From NCBI GenBank assembly GCA_036526195.1, contig DATCYZ010000043.1, forward strand, positions 1 through 11,921: DNA of 11,921 bases. Direction: 5' to 3'. Below the pieces are notes generated by a model. The model made no database searches and was not told where the DNA came from. It saw only the letters and a program-made list of their open reading frames with translations. Shown in pieces: positions 1-6,240 of this stretch (positions are counted from its first letter, which is position 1; each line of letters opens with the position of its first letter). The stretch comes from DATCYZ01 sp036526195. GTDB taxonomy: Bacteria; Pseudomonadota; Gammaproteobacteria; Burkholderiales; SG8-39. Position numbers and translations under genes: made by a program.

Positions 1-1155
1 GCGCACCGGCGTGGCGACGTTCTGGCGCGCGTAGAAGCCCGGGGCGAGGATCTTCACGAGGATCAGGCCGACCAGCCCGACGCTGTAGGCCACCAACGCC
101 TCGCGCGTCATCCACACGTCTTCGGCGCCGAAGCGGCCATAGTGGAACAGCGTCGCGATCAGCGGCAGGGCGAGCAGCGCGAGGGCGGCCGCGCTCGGCA
201 CGGCGAGCAGCAGCGCCATGCGCAGGCCCCAGTCGAGAAGCCGGATGTAGGCGGCGGCATCCTGCGCCGCATGGCGCCGCGCGAGGCCGGGCAGGAGGAT
301 GGTGCCGACGGCCACGCCGAGGATCCCGGCGGGGAACTCCATCAGGCGATCCGCGTAATACAGCCACGAGACGCTGCCGGCGACCAGAAAGGAGGCGAAG
401 ATGGTGTTGATGACGAGCGAGATCTGGCTCACCGAGACGCCGAACACCGCAGGGGCCATCAGACCGAGCACCCGGCGCAATCCGGGGTGCGACAGGTCCA
501 GGCGCCAGCGCGGCAGCAGTCCGAGGCGGGCCAGAAACGGCACCTGCAGGCAAAGCTGCAGGATGCCGCCCGCGAACACCGCCCAGGCGAGCACCAGCAC
601 CGGCGGATCGAAGGCGTCCGCGAAGAACACCGCGGCGACGATGAACGACACGTTGAGCAGCGCCGGCGTGACCGCCGGCACGGCGAACCGGCTCCAGGTA
701 TTGAGGATCCCGGCGGCGAAGGCGACCAGCGAAATGAAAAGGATGTACGGAAAGGTGATGCGCAGCATCGACACGGTCAGGGCGAACTTCTCCGGGTCGG
801 CGGCGAACCCCGGCGCGGTGAACCAGACGATCAGCGGCGCGGCGGCGATGCCGATGGCGGCGGCGAGCGCCAGCGCGACAAAGAGCAGCGTCGAAACGGT
901 GTCGAGCAGCGCGCGCGTGGTCCCGGCATCATGGCGCGTGCGGTATTCCGCCAGCACCGGCACGAAGGCCTGCGAGAACGCGCCCTCCGCGAACAGGCGG
1001 CGCAGCAGGTTGGGGATGCGGAAGGCAACGAAGAAGGCATCGGTGGCCAGGCCGGCGCCGAAGGCCCGGGCGATGAGAAAATCGCGCGCGAACCCGAGGA
1101 TGCGGCTGACCAGGGTCATGCTGCTCACCGTCCCCAGGGCCCGCAGCAGGTTCAT
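1..1155 (-). CDS. murJ: MurJ lipid II flippase, C-terminal part missing at window edge
   Basis: MurJ (MviN) is the inner-membrane MOP-superfamily flippase that moves lipid II to the periplasmic face for peptidoglycan synthesis. The reading frame is open from ATG 1155 to base 1, giving 385 codons of a family that usually has about 510, so the last quarter lies outside the window. The N-terminus is near-identical in pattern to E. coli MurJ (MNLL...VSSMTLVSRILGFARD). The arginines known to be essential in E. coli are at the same positions: R18, R24, R52 and R270. Further signatures are FFVAFRIPNLLRR, AEGAFSQAFVPVLAEY, GVSVSQISLVINTIFASF, YYADRLMEFP and a final ARQNVATPVR. Many hydrophobic helices are visible. 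No strong ribosome site precedes ATG 1155 (only a G-rich run). The gene is divergent from rpsT across 104 bp. Identification is secure. Confidence 0.97.
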   Translation of the reverse strand, partial: MNLLRALGTVSSMTLVSRILGFARDFLIARAFGAGLATDAFFVAFRIPNLLRRLFAEGAFSQAFVPVLAEYRTRHDAGTTRALLDTVSTLLFVALALAAAIGIAAAPLIVWFTAPGFAADPEKFALTVSMLRITFPYILFISLVAFAAGILNTWSRFAVPAVTPALLNVSFIVAAVFFADAFDPPVLVLAWAVFAGGILQLCLQVPFLARLGLLPRWRLDLSHPGLRRVLGLMAPAVFGVSVSQISLVINTIFASFLVAGSVSWLYYADRLMEFPAGILGVAVGTILLPGLARRHAAQDAAAYIRLLDWGLRMALLLAVPSAAALALLALPLIATLFHYGRFGAEDVWMTREALVAYSVGLVGLILVKILAPGFYARQNVATPVR

Positions 1156-1182
1156 GCCCCCGCCCCGGACCGGGAATTCGCC

Positions 1183-1211
1183 TTGCGCATCAGGCCCCTG
1201 ACCGATAGAAT
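1183..1211 (+). promoter_or_regulatory. Putative sigma70 promoter of rpsT
   Basis: TTGCGC (1183-1188) and TAGAAT (1206-1211) are separated by exactly 17 bases. Each matches the sigma70 consensus at four or five of six positions. Transcription would start near 1218, leaving a leader of about 42 nt before the rpsT ATG at 1260. The leader is C/G-rich (CCCC...GGGG runs) and has no clear Shine-Dalgarno. This is pattern matching only. Confidence 0.55.
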
Positions 1212-1259
1212 TCCGCCCTTTCCAACGTGCCGCCCCCCTCCGGGGCCCCGTCCGAGCCC

Positions 1260-1523
1260 ATGGCCAATATCAAATCCGCCCGCAAGCGTGCCCGCCAGTC
1301 CGACCGCCTGCGCGCCCACAACATGAGCCTGCGCACGACCGTGCGCACCGCAATCAAGGCCGTGAAGAAGGCCGTCGCCGCCGGCGACAAGACCGGCGCC
1401 GCCACCGCGCTGCAGCACTCCCAGAGCATCCTCGACCGGGTGTCCGCCAAGGGCGTGTTTCACCGCAACGCCACGGACCGGCACAAAAGCCGCCTGGCGC
1501 ACGCCGTCAAATCGATGCAGTAA
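1260..1523 (+). CDS. rpsT: 30S ribosomal protein S20
   Basis: S20 binds 16S rRNA early in assembly of the small subunit. The 87-residue product begins MANIKSARKRARQSDRLRAHN, which is the family's universal start, and continues through the basic helical body (RTAIKAVKKAV, SILDRVSAKGVFHRNATDRHKSRL). The length equals that of E. coli S20. An upstream in-frame ATG at 1227 would add 11 residues (MPPPSGAPSEP) with no family support, so ATG 1260 is chosen. No obvious Shine-Dalgarno precedes it. S20 is known to control its own translation in E. coli, where a weak start site takes part, but nothing here proves the same. The gene stands alone, divergent from murJ and convergent with the DUF3579 gene, whose stop is 28 bp away. 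Confidence 0.98.
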   Translation: MANIKSARKRARQSDRLRAHNMSLRTTVRTAIKAVKKAVAAGDKTGAATALQHSQSILDRVSAKGVFHRNATDRHKSRLAHAVKSMQ

Positions 1524-1525
1524 AC

Positions 1526-1550
1526 CCGGTTGCGCGCGACTGCGCGCCGG
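1526..1550. terminator. Possible shared hairpin between rpsT and DUF3579 gene
   Basis: The 28-bp convergent gap contains GCGCG (1532-1536), a 6-nt loop, and CGCGC (1543-1547). The stem can be extended by CCG (1526-1528) pairing with CGG (1548-1550) across a 3-nt bulge. There is no T-tract on either side, so it is at best a weak bidirectional terminator or a chance GC hairpin. Confidence 0.25.
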
Positions 1551-1551
1551 C

Positions 1552-1917
1552 CTAACCGCCGCCCTGCGCGGCATGCTGTCCCGCCCCCCCGCCCTCACGA
1601 TCCAGCTGCGCCAGCAGCGTGCGGTCCGGCGTACGCCCGTCCCGGACCTTGAGTTCATTGTCGCGGGCGAAGGCCAGCAGGAACCGGTAGGCCATCGGTT
1701 CCTCGGACTCGAGCCGGCGGTCCACCACCACGCAGCGCAGGCCCGCCGAGGTGATCGGATGCACGTACGGGGAGTACTGCATGCGATGGTCGCCGCCGAA
1801 CGCTGCCATGACCCCGCACAGCCGCTCTGCCCAGTCGCTCGGCCTGAACGCGCTGCCTGCAGCCGTCTGACCGACGATCACGAACTCGATCGGGACCTCG
1901 GGCTCTGGCTGGGACAT
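1552..1917 (-). CDS. DUF3579 domain protein, function unknown
   Basis: A 121-residue soluble protein with the DUF3579 pattern: FVIVGQTAAGSAFRPSDWAE (about residues 12-31), RLCGVMAAFGGDHRMQYSPY, VRPIT-like VHPITSAGLRCVVVDRRLE, then EEPMAYRFLLAFARDNELKV. The family is largely betaproteobacterial, small, and to my knowledge has no established function. The last 20 residues are Gly/Ala/Gln-rich and probably disordered. ATG 1917 is chosen because the conserved region begins just after it; the open frame runs on to 2100 but that part is antisense to the decarboxylase. The start is 25 bp from the divergent decarboxylase start. A consensus TATAAT lies so close that the mRNA is probably leaderless. 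Position next to rpsT and murJ is, as I recall, common in this class. Confidence 0.9.
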   Translation of the reverse strand: MSQPEPEVPIEFVIVGQTAAGSAFRPSDWAERLCGVMAAFGGDHRMQYSPYVHPITSAGLRCVVVDRRLESEEPMAYRFLLAFARDNELKVRDGRTPDRTLLAQLDREGGGAGQHAAQGGG

Positions 1918-1923
1918 GCATCG

Positions 1924-1929
1924 ATTATA
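1924..1929 (-). promoter_or_regulatory. TATAAT -10 element of DUF3579 gene, leaderless start predicted
   Basis: On the minus strand the bases before ATG 1917 read TATAAT (1929 to 1924), then six bases, then ATG. With the hexamer at -12 to -7, +1 falls exactly on the A of the ATG. There is no Shine-Dalgarno between them. A -35 at 17-bp spacing would be GCTTGG (1952-1947), which is weak and lies within the start of the divergent decarboxylase gene. Confidence 0.5.
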
Positions 1930-1942
1930 GCCGCGAGGTGAT

Positions 1943-3931
1943 ATGCCCAAGCCCCTCAGCCGCATCCTGGTGATCAACGACGAGCAGCTGGTGCTGCGCG
2001 AATTCGTCAAGGGCCTGAACGCGGCCGCGCGCTCGCTGGACAATCCGCTCGGCATCGCCTTCGCCGGGGTCACCACGGCGCGCGAAGCGCTCTCGGCCAT
2101 CGAGACCGACGGCGACGTCCAGGCGGTGCTCGTCGACGATACGCTCTATACCCTGCCCGGGGCGCGCAGGAACGGCTCCGGCACCCGCAAGAAGCTGCAG
2201 ATGTCGGCGCTGGAACTGGTGCGTCGGATCACGCGCTACCGCCCCGAGCTGAACGTCTACATCCTGATCGCGCAGGAGAAGGAGGACGACGTCGTCGACG
2301 TGCTGTTCGCCGAGGCGGTGGACGGCTACTTCTACCGCGAGGAGCGCGACTACCGGGGCATCTACCGCATCCTGAACGCGCAGATCCAGGAGAAGGCGCG
2401 CACGCCCTTCACCGACCAGCTGAAGAATTACGTCTGGATGGCGAAGGACCAGTGGCACACGCCGGGGCATTCCTCGGGCGAGAGCCTGCGCGGCAGCCCC
2501 TGGGTGAACGACTTCTACGAGTTCATGGGCGAGCACGTGTTCGACGCCGACCTGTCGGTGTCGGTGCCGATGCTCGATTCGCTGATGGAACCGAAGGGCG
2601 TGATCGCGGAGGCGCAGGCGATGGCCGCCAAGGCCTTCGGCGCGCGGCGCACCTTCTTCGCCACCAACGGCACCTCGACCGCGAACAAGGTCATCTTCCA
2701 GACCCTGCTCGCCCCGGGCGAGAAGCTGCTGCTCGATCGCAACTGCCACAAGAGCGTGCACCACGGCGTGGTGCTCTCGGGTGCGCACCCGGTGTACCTG
2801 GACAGCGCGCTCAACCGCAAGTACGGCCTGTACGGTCCGGTGCCGAAGAAGACCATCCTCGAGGCACTGGAGGCGCACGACGATGCGCAGGCGCTGATCC
2901 TCACCTCCTGCACCTACGACGGCCTGCGCTACGACCTCGCGCCGATCATCGCGGCGGCGCACGCGAAGGGGATCAAGGTGATCGTCGACGAGGCCTGGTA
3001 CGGCTTCGCGCGCTTTCACCCGGAGTTCCGGCCCACCGCCATGGAAGCCGGCGCGGACTACGCCACCCAGTCCACGCACAAGGTGCTCTCGGCCTTCTCG
3101 CAGGCCTCGATGATCCATGTCAACGACCCGGACTTCAAGGCGCACCTGTTCCGCGAGAACTTCAACATGCACACCTCCACCAGCCCGCAGTACACGATGA
3201 TCGCGAGCCTGGACGTGGCGCGGAAACAGGCGGTGATGGAGGGCTTCAAGCTGCTCTCGCGCACGCTGGCGCTCGCACGCGAGCTGCGCGAGCAGATCAA
3301 CCTGACCGGCGTGTTCCGCGTGCTCGAGCTGGAGGACCTGCTGCCCGACGCGGTGAAGCACGACGGCATCCGCCTCGACCCGACCAAGGTGACGATCGAC
3401 GTCTCCGGCTGCGGCTACACGGTGGACGACCTGCAGCGCGAATTGTTCGAGCGCTTCAACATCCAGGTCGAGAAGTCCACCTTCAACACGGTGACGCTGC
3501 TGCTCACCATCGGCACCACACGCTCCAAGACCTCGCGCCTGTACGACGCGCTGATGCGCATCGCGCGCGAGCGCCGCGCGCCGCGGCGCCTGGTGCAGAC
3601 CCCCGAGATTCCCGGTTTCACGGAACTGTGCGTGCTGCCGCGGGACGCCTACTACTGCGGCGGCGAACTGGTGCCGGTGTTCGACGAGCGCGACCGCGTC
3701 AACGCCGCCCTGGCCGGGCGCGTTTGCGCGGACCAGATCGTGCCCTACCCGCCCGGCATCCCGGTGCTGGTGCCCGGCCAGCGGATCACCACGGAGATCG
3801 TCGAGTACCTGAGCAGCCTGCTGCATTCTCACAAGCGCATGGAACTGCACGGCGTGGTGCACGAGGGCTACGTGCCCTGCGTGCGCGTGCTGAAACCCGC
3901 GGAGCAGGCCGGGCTGCGCGCGCTCGCCTGA
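1943..3931 (+). CDS. PLP-dependent Orn/Lys/Arg decarboxylase (fold type I), compact form
   Basis: The 662-residue product matches the bacterial ornithine/lysine/arginine decarboxylase family, which makes putrescine, cadaverine or agmatine. Residues 1-150 look like the receiver-type N-terminal wing domain (ILVINDEQL, AVLVDDTLY). The PLP domain shows WHTPGH (171-176), NGTSTANK (242-249), DRNCHKS (265-271) and VDEAWYGF (348-355), where D349 should pair with the pyridine nitrogen. STHKVLSAFSQASMIHV supplies the Schiff-base Lys380. The C-terminal domain has PYPPGIPVLVPG (601-612). It is shorter than the E. coli and Pseudomonas inducible enzymes (about 710-755) because the loops between core motifs are trimmed. 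The substrate cannot be read from sequence; lying directly before argD-argF makes ornithine or arginine attractive, but that is inference. GAGGTG (1935-1940) is the ribosome site. It is followed by a strong terminator candidate at 4004. Confidence 0.93.
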   Translation: MPKPLSRILVINDEQLVLREFVKGLNAAARSLDNPLGIAFAGVTTAREALSAIETDGDVQAVLVDDTLYTLPGARRNGSGTRKKLQMSALELVRRITRYRPELNVYILIAQEKEDDVVDVLFAEAVDGYFYREERDYRGIYRILNAQIQEKARTPFTDQLKNYVWMAKDQWHTPGHSSGESLRGSPWVNDFYEFMGEHVFDADLSVSVPMLDSLMEPKGVIAEAQAMAAKAFGARRTFFATNGTSTANKVIFQTLLAPGEKLLLDRNCHKSVHHGVVLSGAHPVYLDSALNRKYGLYGPVPKKTILEALEAHDDAQALILTSCTYDGLRYDLAPIIAAAHAKGIKVIVDEAWYGFARFHPEFRPTAMEAGADYATQSTHKVLSAFSQASMIHVNDPDFKAHLFRENFNMHTSTSPQYTMIASLDVARKQAVMEGFKLLSRTLALARELREQINLTGVFRVLELEDLLPDAVKHDGIRLDPTKVTIDVSGCGYTVDDLQRELFERFNIQVEKSTFNTVTLLLTIGTTRSKTSRLYDALMRIARERRAPRRLVQTPEIPGFTELCVLPRDAYYCGGELVPVFDERDRVNAALAGRVCADQIVPYPPGIPVLVPGQRITTEIVEYLSSLLHSHKRMELHGVVHEGYVPCVRVLKPAEQAGLRALA

Positions 3932-3964
3932 GGCGCGCCGTGGGCGCTTGGCTGAGGCGCGCCG
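3928..3964. repeat. 13-bp direct repeat at the end of the decarboxylase gene
   Basis: CTGAGGCGCGCCG occurs at 3928-3940 and again at 3952-3964, with a 24-bp period. The first copy overlaps the TGA stop. It looks like a small, partly diverged tandem duplication in the 3' flank. No function can be assigned. Confidence 0.6.
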
Positions 3965-3990
3965 CGCGCGGGCGCCGCGGCGGGCCGTGA

Positions 3991-3996
3991 TAACAT
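3991..3996 (+). promoter_or_regulatory. Possible extended -10 of argDF promoter
   Basis: TGATAACAT (3988-3996) resembles an extended -10 (TG, one base, TAACAT). No good -35 lies 16-18 bp upstream, where the sequence is pure G/C. If used, +1 would be near 4003, one base before the hairpin at 4004, so the transcript would open with a terminator-like structure. Confidence 0.3.
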
Positions 3997-4003
3997 CGTC
4001 TCG

Positions 4004-4033
4004 ACGGCGGCAGGGACCGCCGTTTTGCGTTTT
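4004..4033 (+). terminator. Rho-independent terminator candidate (or argDF leader attenuator)
   Basis: ACGGCGG (4004-4010), a six-base loop CAGGGA, and CCGCCGT (4017-4023) form a perfect 7-bp stem. It is followed at once by TTTT, then GCG and another TTTT (4030-4033). The simplest reading is the terminator of the decarboxylase gene, 72 bp after its stop. Because it also sits between a possible -10 and the argD ribosome site, it could instead act on argDF transcripts. Confidence 0.65.
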
Positions 4034-4038
4034 ACCGG

Positions 4039-4062
4039 CGCCGGAACCGGCGGCTCAGGAGG
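4039..4062 (+). promoter_or_regulatory. Second leader palindrome and argD ribosome-binding site
   Basis: CGCCGG-AA-CCGGCG (4039-4052) is a perfect inverted repeat able to form a short hairpin with a GAAC loop. Four bases later AGGAGG (4057-4062) is a full-consensus Shine-Dalgarno, five bases before the argD ATG at 4068. The strong Shine-Dalgarno fixes the argD start. The closeness of the palindrome could affect ribosome access, but this is inference. I see no sequence resembling an E. coli ARG box here, and no ATG between 4003 and 4068 that could open a leader peptide. Confidence 0.5.
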
Positions 4063-4067
4063 CCCCC

Positions 4068-5264
4068 ATGTCGCACGTCATGAACACCTACGCCAGACAG
4101 CCCGTCGCGTTCGTGCGCGGCGAGGGCGTCTGGCTCTGGGACGAATCGGACCGCAAGTACCTCGATGCGCTCGCCGGCATCGCGGTGAGCACGCTGGGCC
4201 ACGCGCACCCGCGACTGACGCGCGCGCTCGCCGAGCAGGCCGGCCGCGTGATCCACACCTCAAACCTGTTCCGCATCCCGGCGCAGGAGGCGGCGGCCGA
4301 CCGCCTCGCCGCCGTCAGCGGCCTGGACGAGGTGTTCTTCTGCAATTCCGGCTGCGAGGCGAACGAAGCGGCGATCAAGATCGCGCGCAAGTACGGCCAT
4401 GACCGCGGCGTGCGCGATCCGGCGATCATCGTGATGGAAAATGCCTTTCACGGCCGCACGCTGGCGACGCTCTCGGCCACCGGCAGCCGCAAGGTGCAGG
4501 CCGGCTTCGAGCCGCTGGTGTCCGGGTTCGTGCGCGTGCCGCACAACGACCTCGAGGCCATCGAGCGCATCGCCGCGCACAACAAGAACGTGGTGGCGGT
4601 GCTGGTCGAGCCGATCCAGGGCGAAGGCGGCATCAACCTCGTCACCATGGAATACCTGCGCGGCCTGCGGGCGCTGTGCGACCGCAACGAATGGCTGCTG
4701 ATGCTCGACGAGGTGCAGTGCGGCCTCGGGCGCACCGGCAAGTGGTTCGTCTACCAGCACGCCGGCATCCTCCCGGACGTGGTGCCGCTCGCCAAGGGGC
4801 TGGGCTCCGGCGTGCCGATCGGCGTGTGCATGGTCGGCGGGCGCGCGCGCGGCGTGCTCAAGCCCGGCAACCACGGCTCGACCTTCGGCGGCAATCCGCT
4901 CGCCTGCGTCGCCGCGCTGACCACGCTCCAGACGATCGAGGACGACGGACTGCTCGACAACGCGGTGCGCACCGGCGACGCGATTCGCGCCGGACTGGCG
5001 CAGGCGCTCGAGGGCGTGGCCGGCGTGGTCGAGATCCGCGGCATGGGCCTGATGATCGGCATCGAACTGGACCGCCCGGCCGGCCCGCTGGTGCAGGCGG
5101 CGCTCGCGGCCGGGCTGATCCTCAACGTGACCGCGGACACCGTGATCCGCCTGCTGCCGCCCCTGACCATGAGCGAGGCCGAGGGCCGCGAGGTCGTCGA
5201 GCGGCTTGCGCCCCTGGTGCGCGCGCACCTCGCGAGCGCGCCCGTGGCGGCGGTCGCGCATTGA
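4068..5264 (+). CDS. argD: Acetylornithine aminotransferase, class III
   Basis: ArgD is the PLP enzyme that converts N-acetylglutamate semialdehyde and glutamate to N-acetylornithine and 2-oxoglutarate; many ArgD enzymes also serve lysine synthesis as succinyl-DAP aminotransferase. The 398-residue product has the class III pattern: TYARQPVAFVRGEG at the N-terminus, NSGCEANEAAIKIARKY (93-109), AFHGRTLATLSATG, EPIQGEGG (181-188) and DEVQCGLGRTG (214-224). PLAKGLGSGVPIG carries the Schiff-base Lys243, and STFGGNPLAC (271-280) follows. Length is normal (about 400). The start at 4068 is set by a perfect AGGAGG five bases upstream; the open frame continues back to 3948 but across the terminator hairpin. 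The gene leads directly into argF, so the two are an operon. Close relatives with other substrates (e.g. GABA or ornithine aminotransferases) exist, but context supports ArgD. Confidence 0.94.
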   Translation: MSHVMNTYARQPVAFVRGEGVWLWDESDRKYLDALAGIAVSTLGHAHPRLTRALAEQAGRVIHTSNLFRIPAQEAAADRLAAVSGLDEVFFCNSGCEANEAAIKIARKYGHDRGVRDPAIIVMENAFHGRTLATLSATGSRKVQAGFEPLVSGFVRVPHNDLEAIERIAAHNKNVVAVLVEPIQGEGGINLVTMEYLRGLRALCDRNEWLLMLDEVQCGLGRTGKWFVYQHAGILPDVVPLAKGLGSGVPIGVCMVGGRARGVLKPGNHGSTFGGNPLACVAALTTLQTIEDDGLLDNAVRTGDAIRAGLAQALEGVAGVVEIRGMGLMIGIELDRPAGPLVQAALAAGLILNVTADTVIRLLPPLTMSEAEGREVVERLAPLVRAHLASAPVAAVAH

Positions 5265-5269
5265 AGGCG

Positions 5270-6202
5270 ATGTCCGGCGTGACGCCGCTGCATCACTACC
5301 TGCAGTTCAACGACTTCTCGCGCGAGACCTACGAGCACCTGTTCGCGCGCACACGCTGGATCAAGGACCGTTTCAAGCGCTACGAGCGCTACTGGCCGCT
5401 CGAGGACCGCACGCTCGCCATGATCTTCGAGAAGCAGTCGACCCGCACGCGCCTTTCCTTCGAGGCCGGCATGCACCAGCTCGGCGGCGCGGCGATCTTC
5501 CTCTCCACGCGCGACTCGCAGTTGGGCCGCGGCGAGCCAGTGGAGGACGCGGCGCAGGTGATCTCGCGCATGTGCGACGTGGTGATGATCCGCACCTTCG
5601 ACCAGGAGGTGCTGGAGCGCTTCGCGCGGCACTCGCGCGTGCCGGTGATCAATGGCCTGACCAACGAGTACCACCCCTGCCAGATCTTCGCCGACCTCTA
5701 CACCTACATCGAGCATCGCGGCCCGATCACGGGCAGGACGGTGGCATGGATCGGCGACTCGAACAACGTTTGCAACACCTGGCTGCAGGCCGCCGAGGTG
5801 TTCGGCTTCAACGTGCACGTCTCCACGCCGCCGGGCTACGAAGTCGAGCCCGAGCGCGCGAACCTCTACGGCACCGACCACTACGAGCAGTTCGAGGACC
5901 CGATGGACGCGGCGCGCGGCGCCGACCTCGTCACCACCGACGTCTGGACCAGCATGGGCTTCGAGGCCGAGAACGAGGCGCGCCGGCGCGACTTCCAGGA
6001 CTGGCAGGTGGACGCGGAGATGATGCGCGTCGCCGCGCCGGATGCGCTGTTCATGCACTGCCTGCCGGCGCACCGCGGCGAGGAAGTCAGCGCCGAGGTG
6101 ATCGACGGGCCGCAGAGCGTGGTCTGGGACGAGGCCGAGAACCGGCTGCACGCGCAGAAGGCGCTGCTCGAATACCTGCTGCTCGGCACCATCAAGGGCT
6201 AG
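5270..6202 (+). CDS. argF: Ornithine carbamoyltransferase, anabolic
   Basis: OTC condenses ornithine with carbamoyl phosphate to give citrulline. The 310-residue product carries every family signature: FEKQSTRTRLSFEAGMHQLGG with the carbamoyl-phosphate loop STRTR (57-61), QLGRGEPVEDAAQVISR (84-100), HPCQ (135-138), the swinging SMG loop in DVWTSMGFEAENE (224-236), and HCLPAHRG (263-270) with the catalytic-type cysteine. It starts five bases after the argD stop. A TTG at 5261 is in frame and overlaps the argD stop as TTGA; it would add three residues and cannot be excluded. Homologues fit ATG 5270. The only Shine-Dalgarno-like bases (GAAGG, 5263-5267) are very close to the ATG, so translational coupling to argD is likely. 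The 38-bp gap to the convergent argG holds a small GC hairpin (6203-6215) without a T-tract. Confidence 0.96.
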   Translation: MSGVTPLHHYLQFNDFSRETYEHLFARTRWIKDRFKRYERYWPLEDRTLAMIFEKQSTRTRLSFEAGMHQLGGAAIFLSTRDSQLGRGEPVEDAAQVISRMCDVVMIRTFDQEVLERFARHSRVPVINGLTNEYHPCQIFADLYTYIEHRGPITGRTVAWIGDSNNVCNTWLQAAEVFGFNVHVSTPPGYEVEPERANLYGTDHYEQFEDPMDAARGADLVTTDVWTSMGFEAENEARRRDFQDWQVDAEMMRVAAPDALFMHCLPAHRGEEVSAEVIDGPQSVVWDEAENRLHAQKALLEYLLLGTIKG

Positions 6203-6240
6203 GCGGGGCGCCCGCGGCGCACGGCGGCCCGAGCCTGCGG

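Noticed and set aside
142..1326. 394-codon plus-strand open frame opposite murJ
   Set aside because: Its translation is Arg/Gln/Glu/Gly-rich low-complexity sequence, and it lies antisense to murJ, whose protein matches the family residue by residue. Long antisense frames are expected at this GC content.
1862..1870. GCCGTCTGA, nine bases of the Neisseria DNA uptake sequence
   Set aside because: A single copy inside a coding region with the next base mismatched. I noticed no other copy, so chance is the better explanation.
1925..3862. 645-codon minus-strand open frame opposite the decarboxylase
   Set aside because: Rich in His, Arg, Val, Ala and Gln with no family signature. It is antisense to a gene with intact PLP motifs throughout.
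6203..6215. GCGGG-GCG-CCCGC hairpin between argF and argG as a terminator
   Set aside because: Five-base stem, no T-tract on either strand, and embedded in pure G/C sequence where such hairpins are common.
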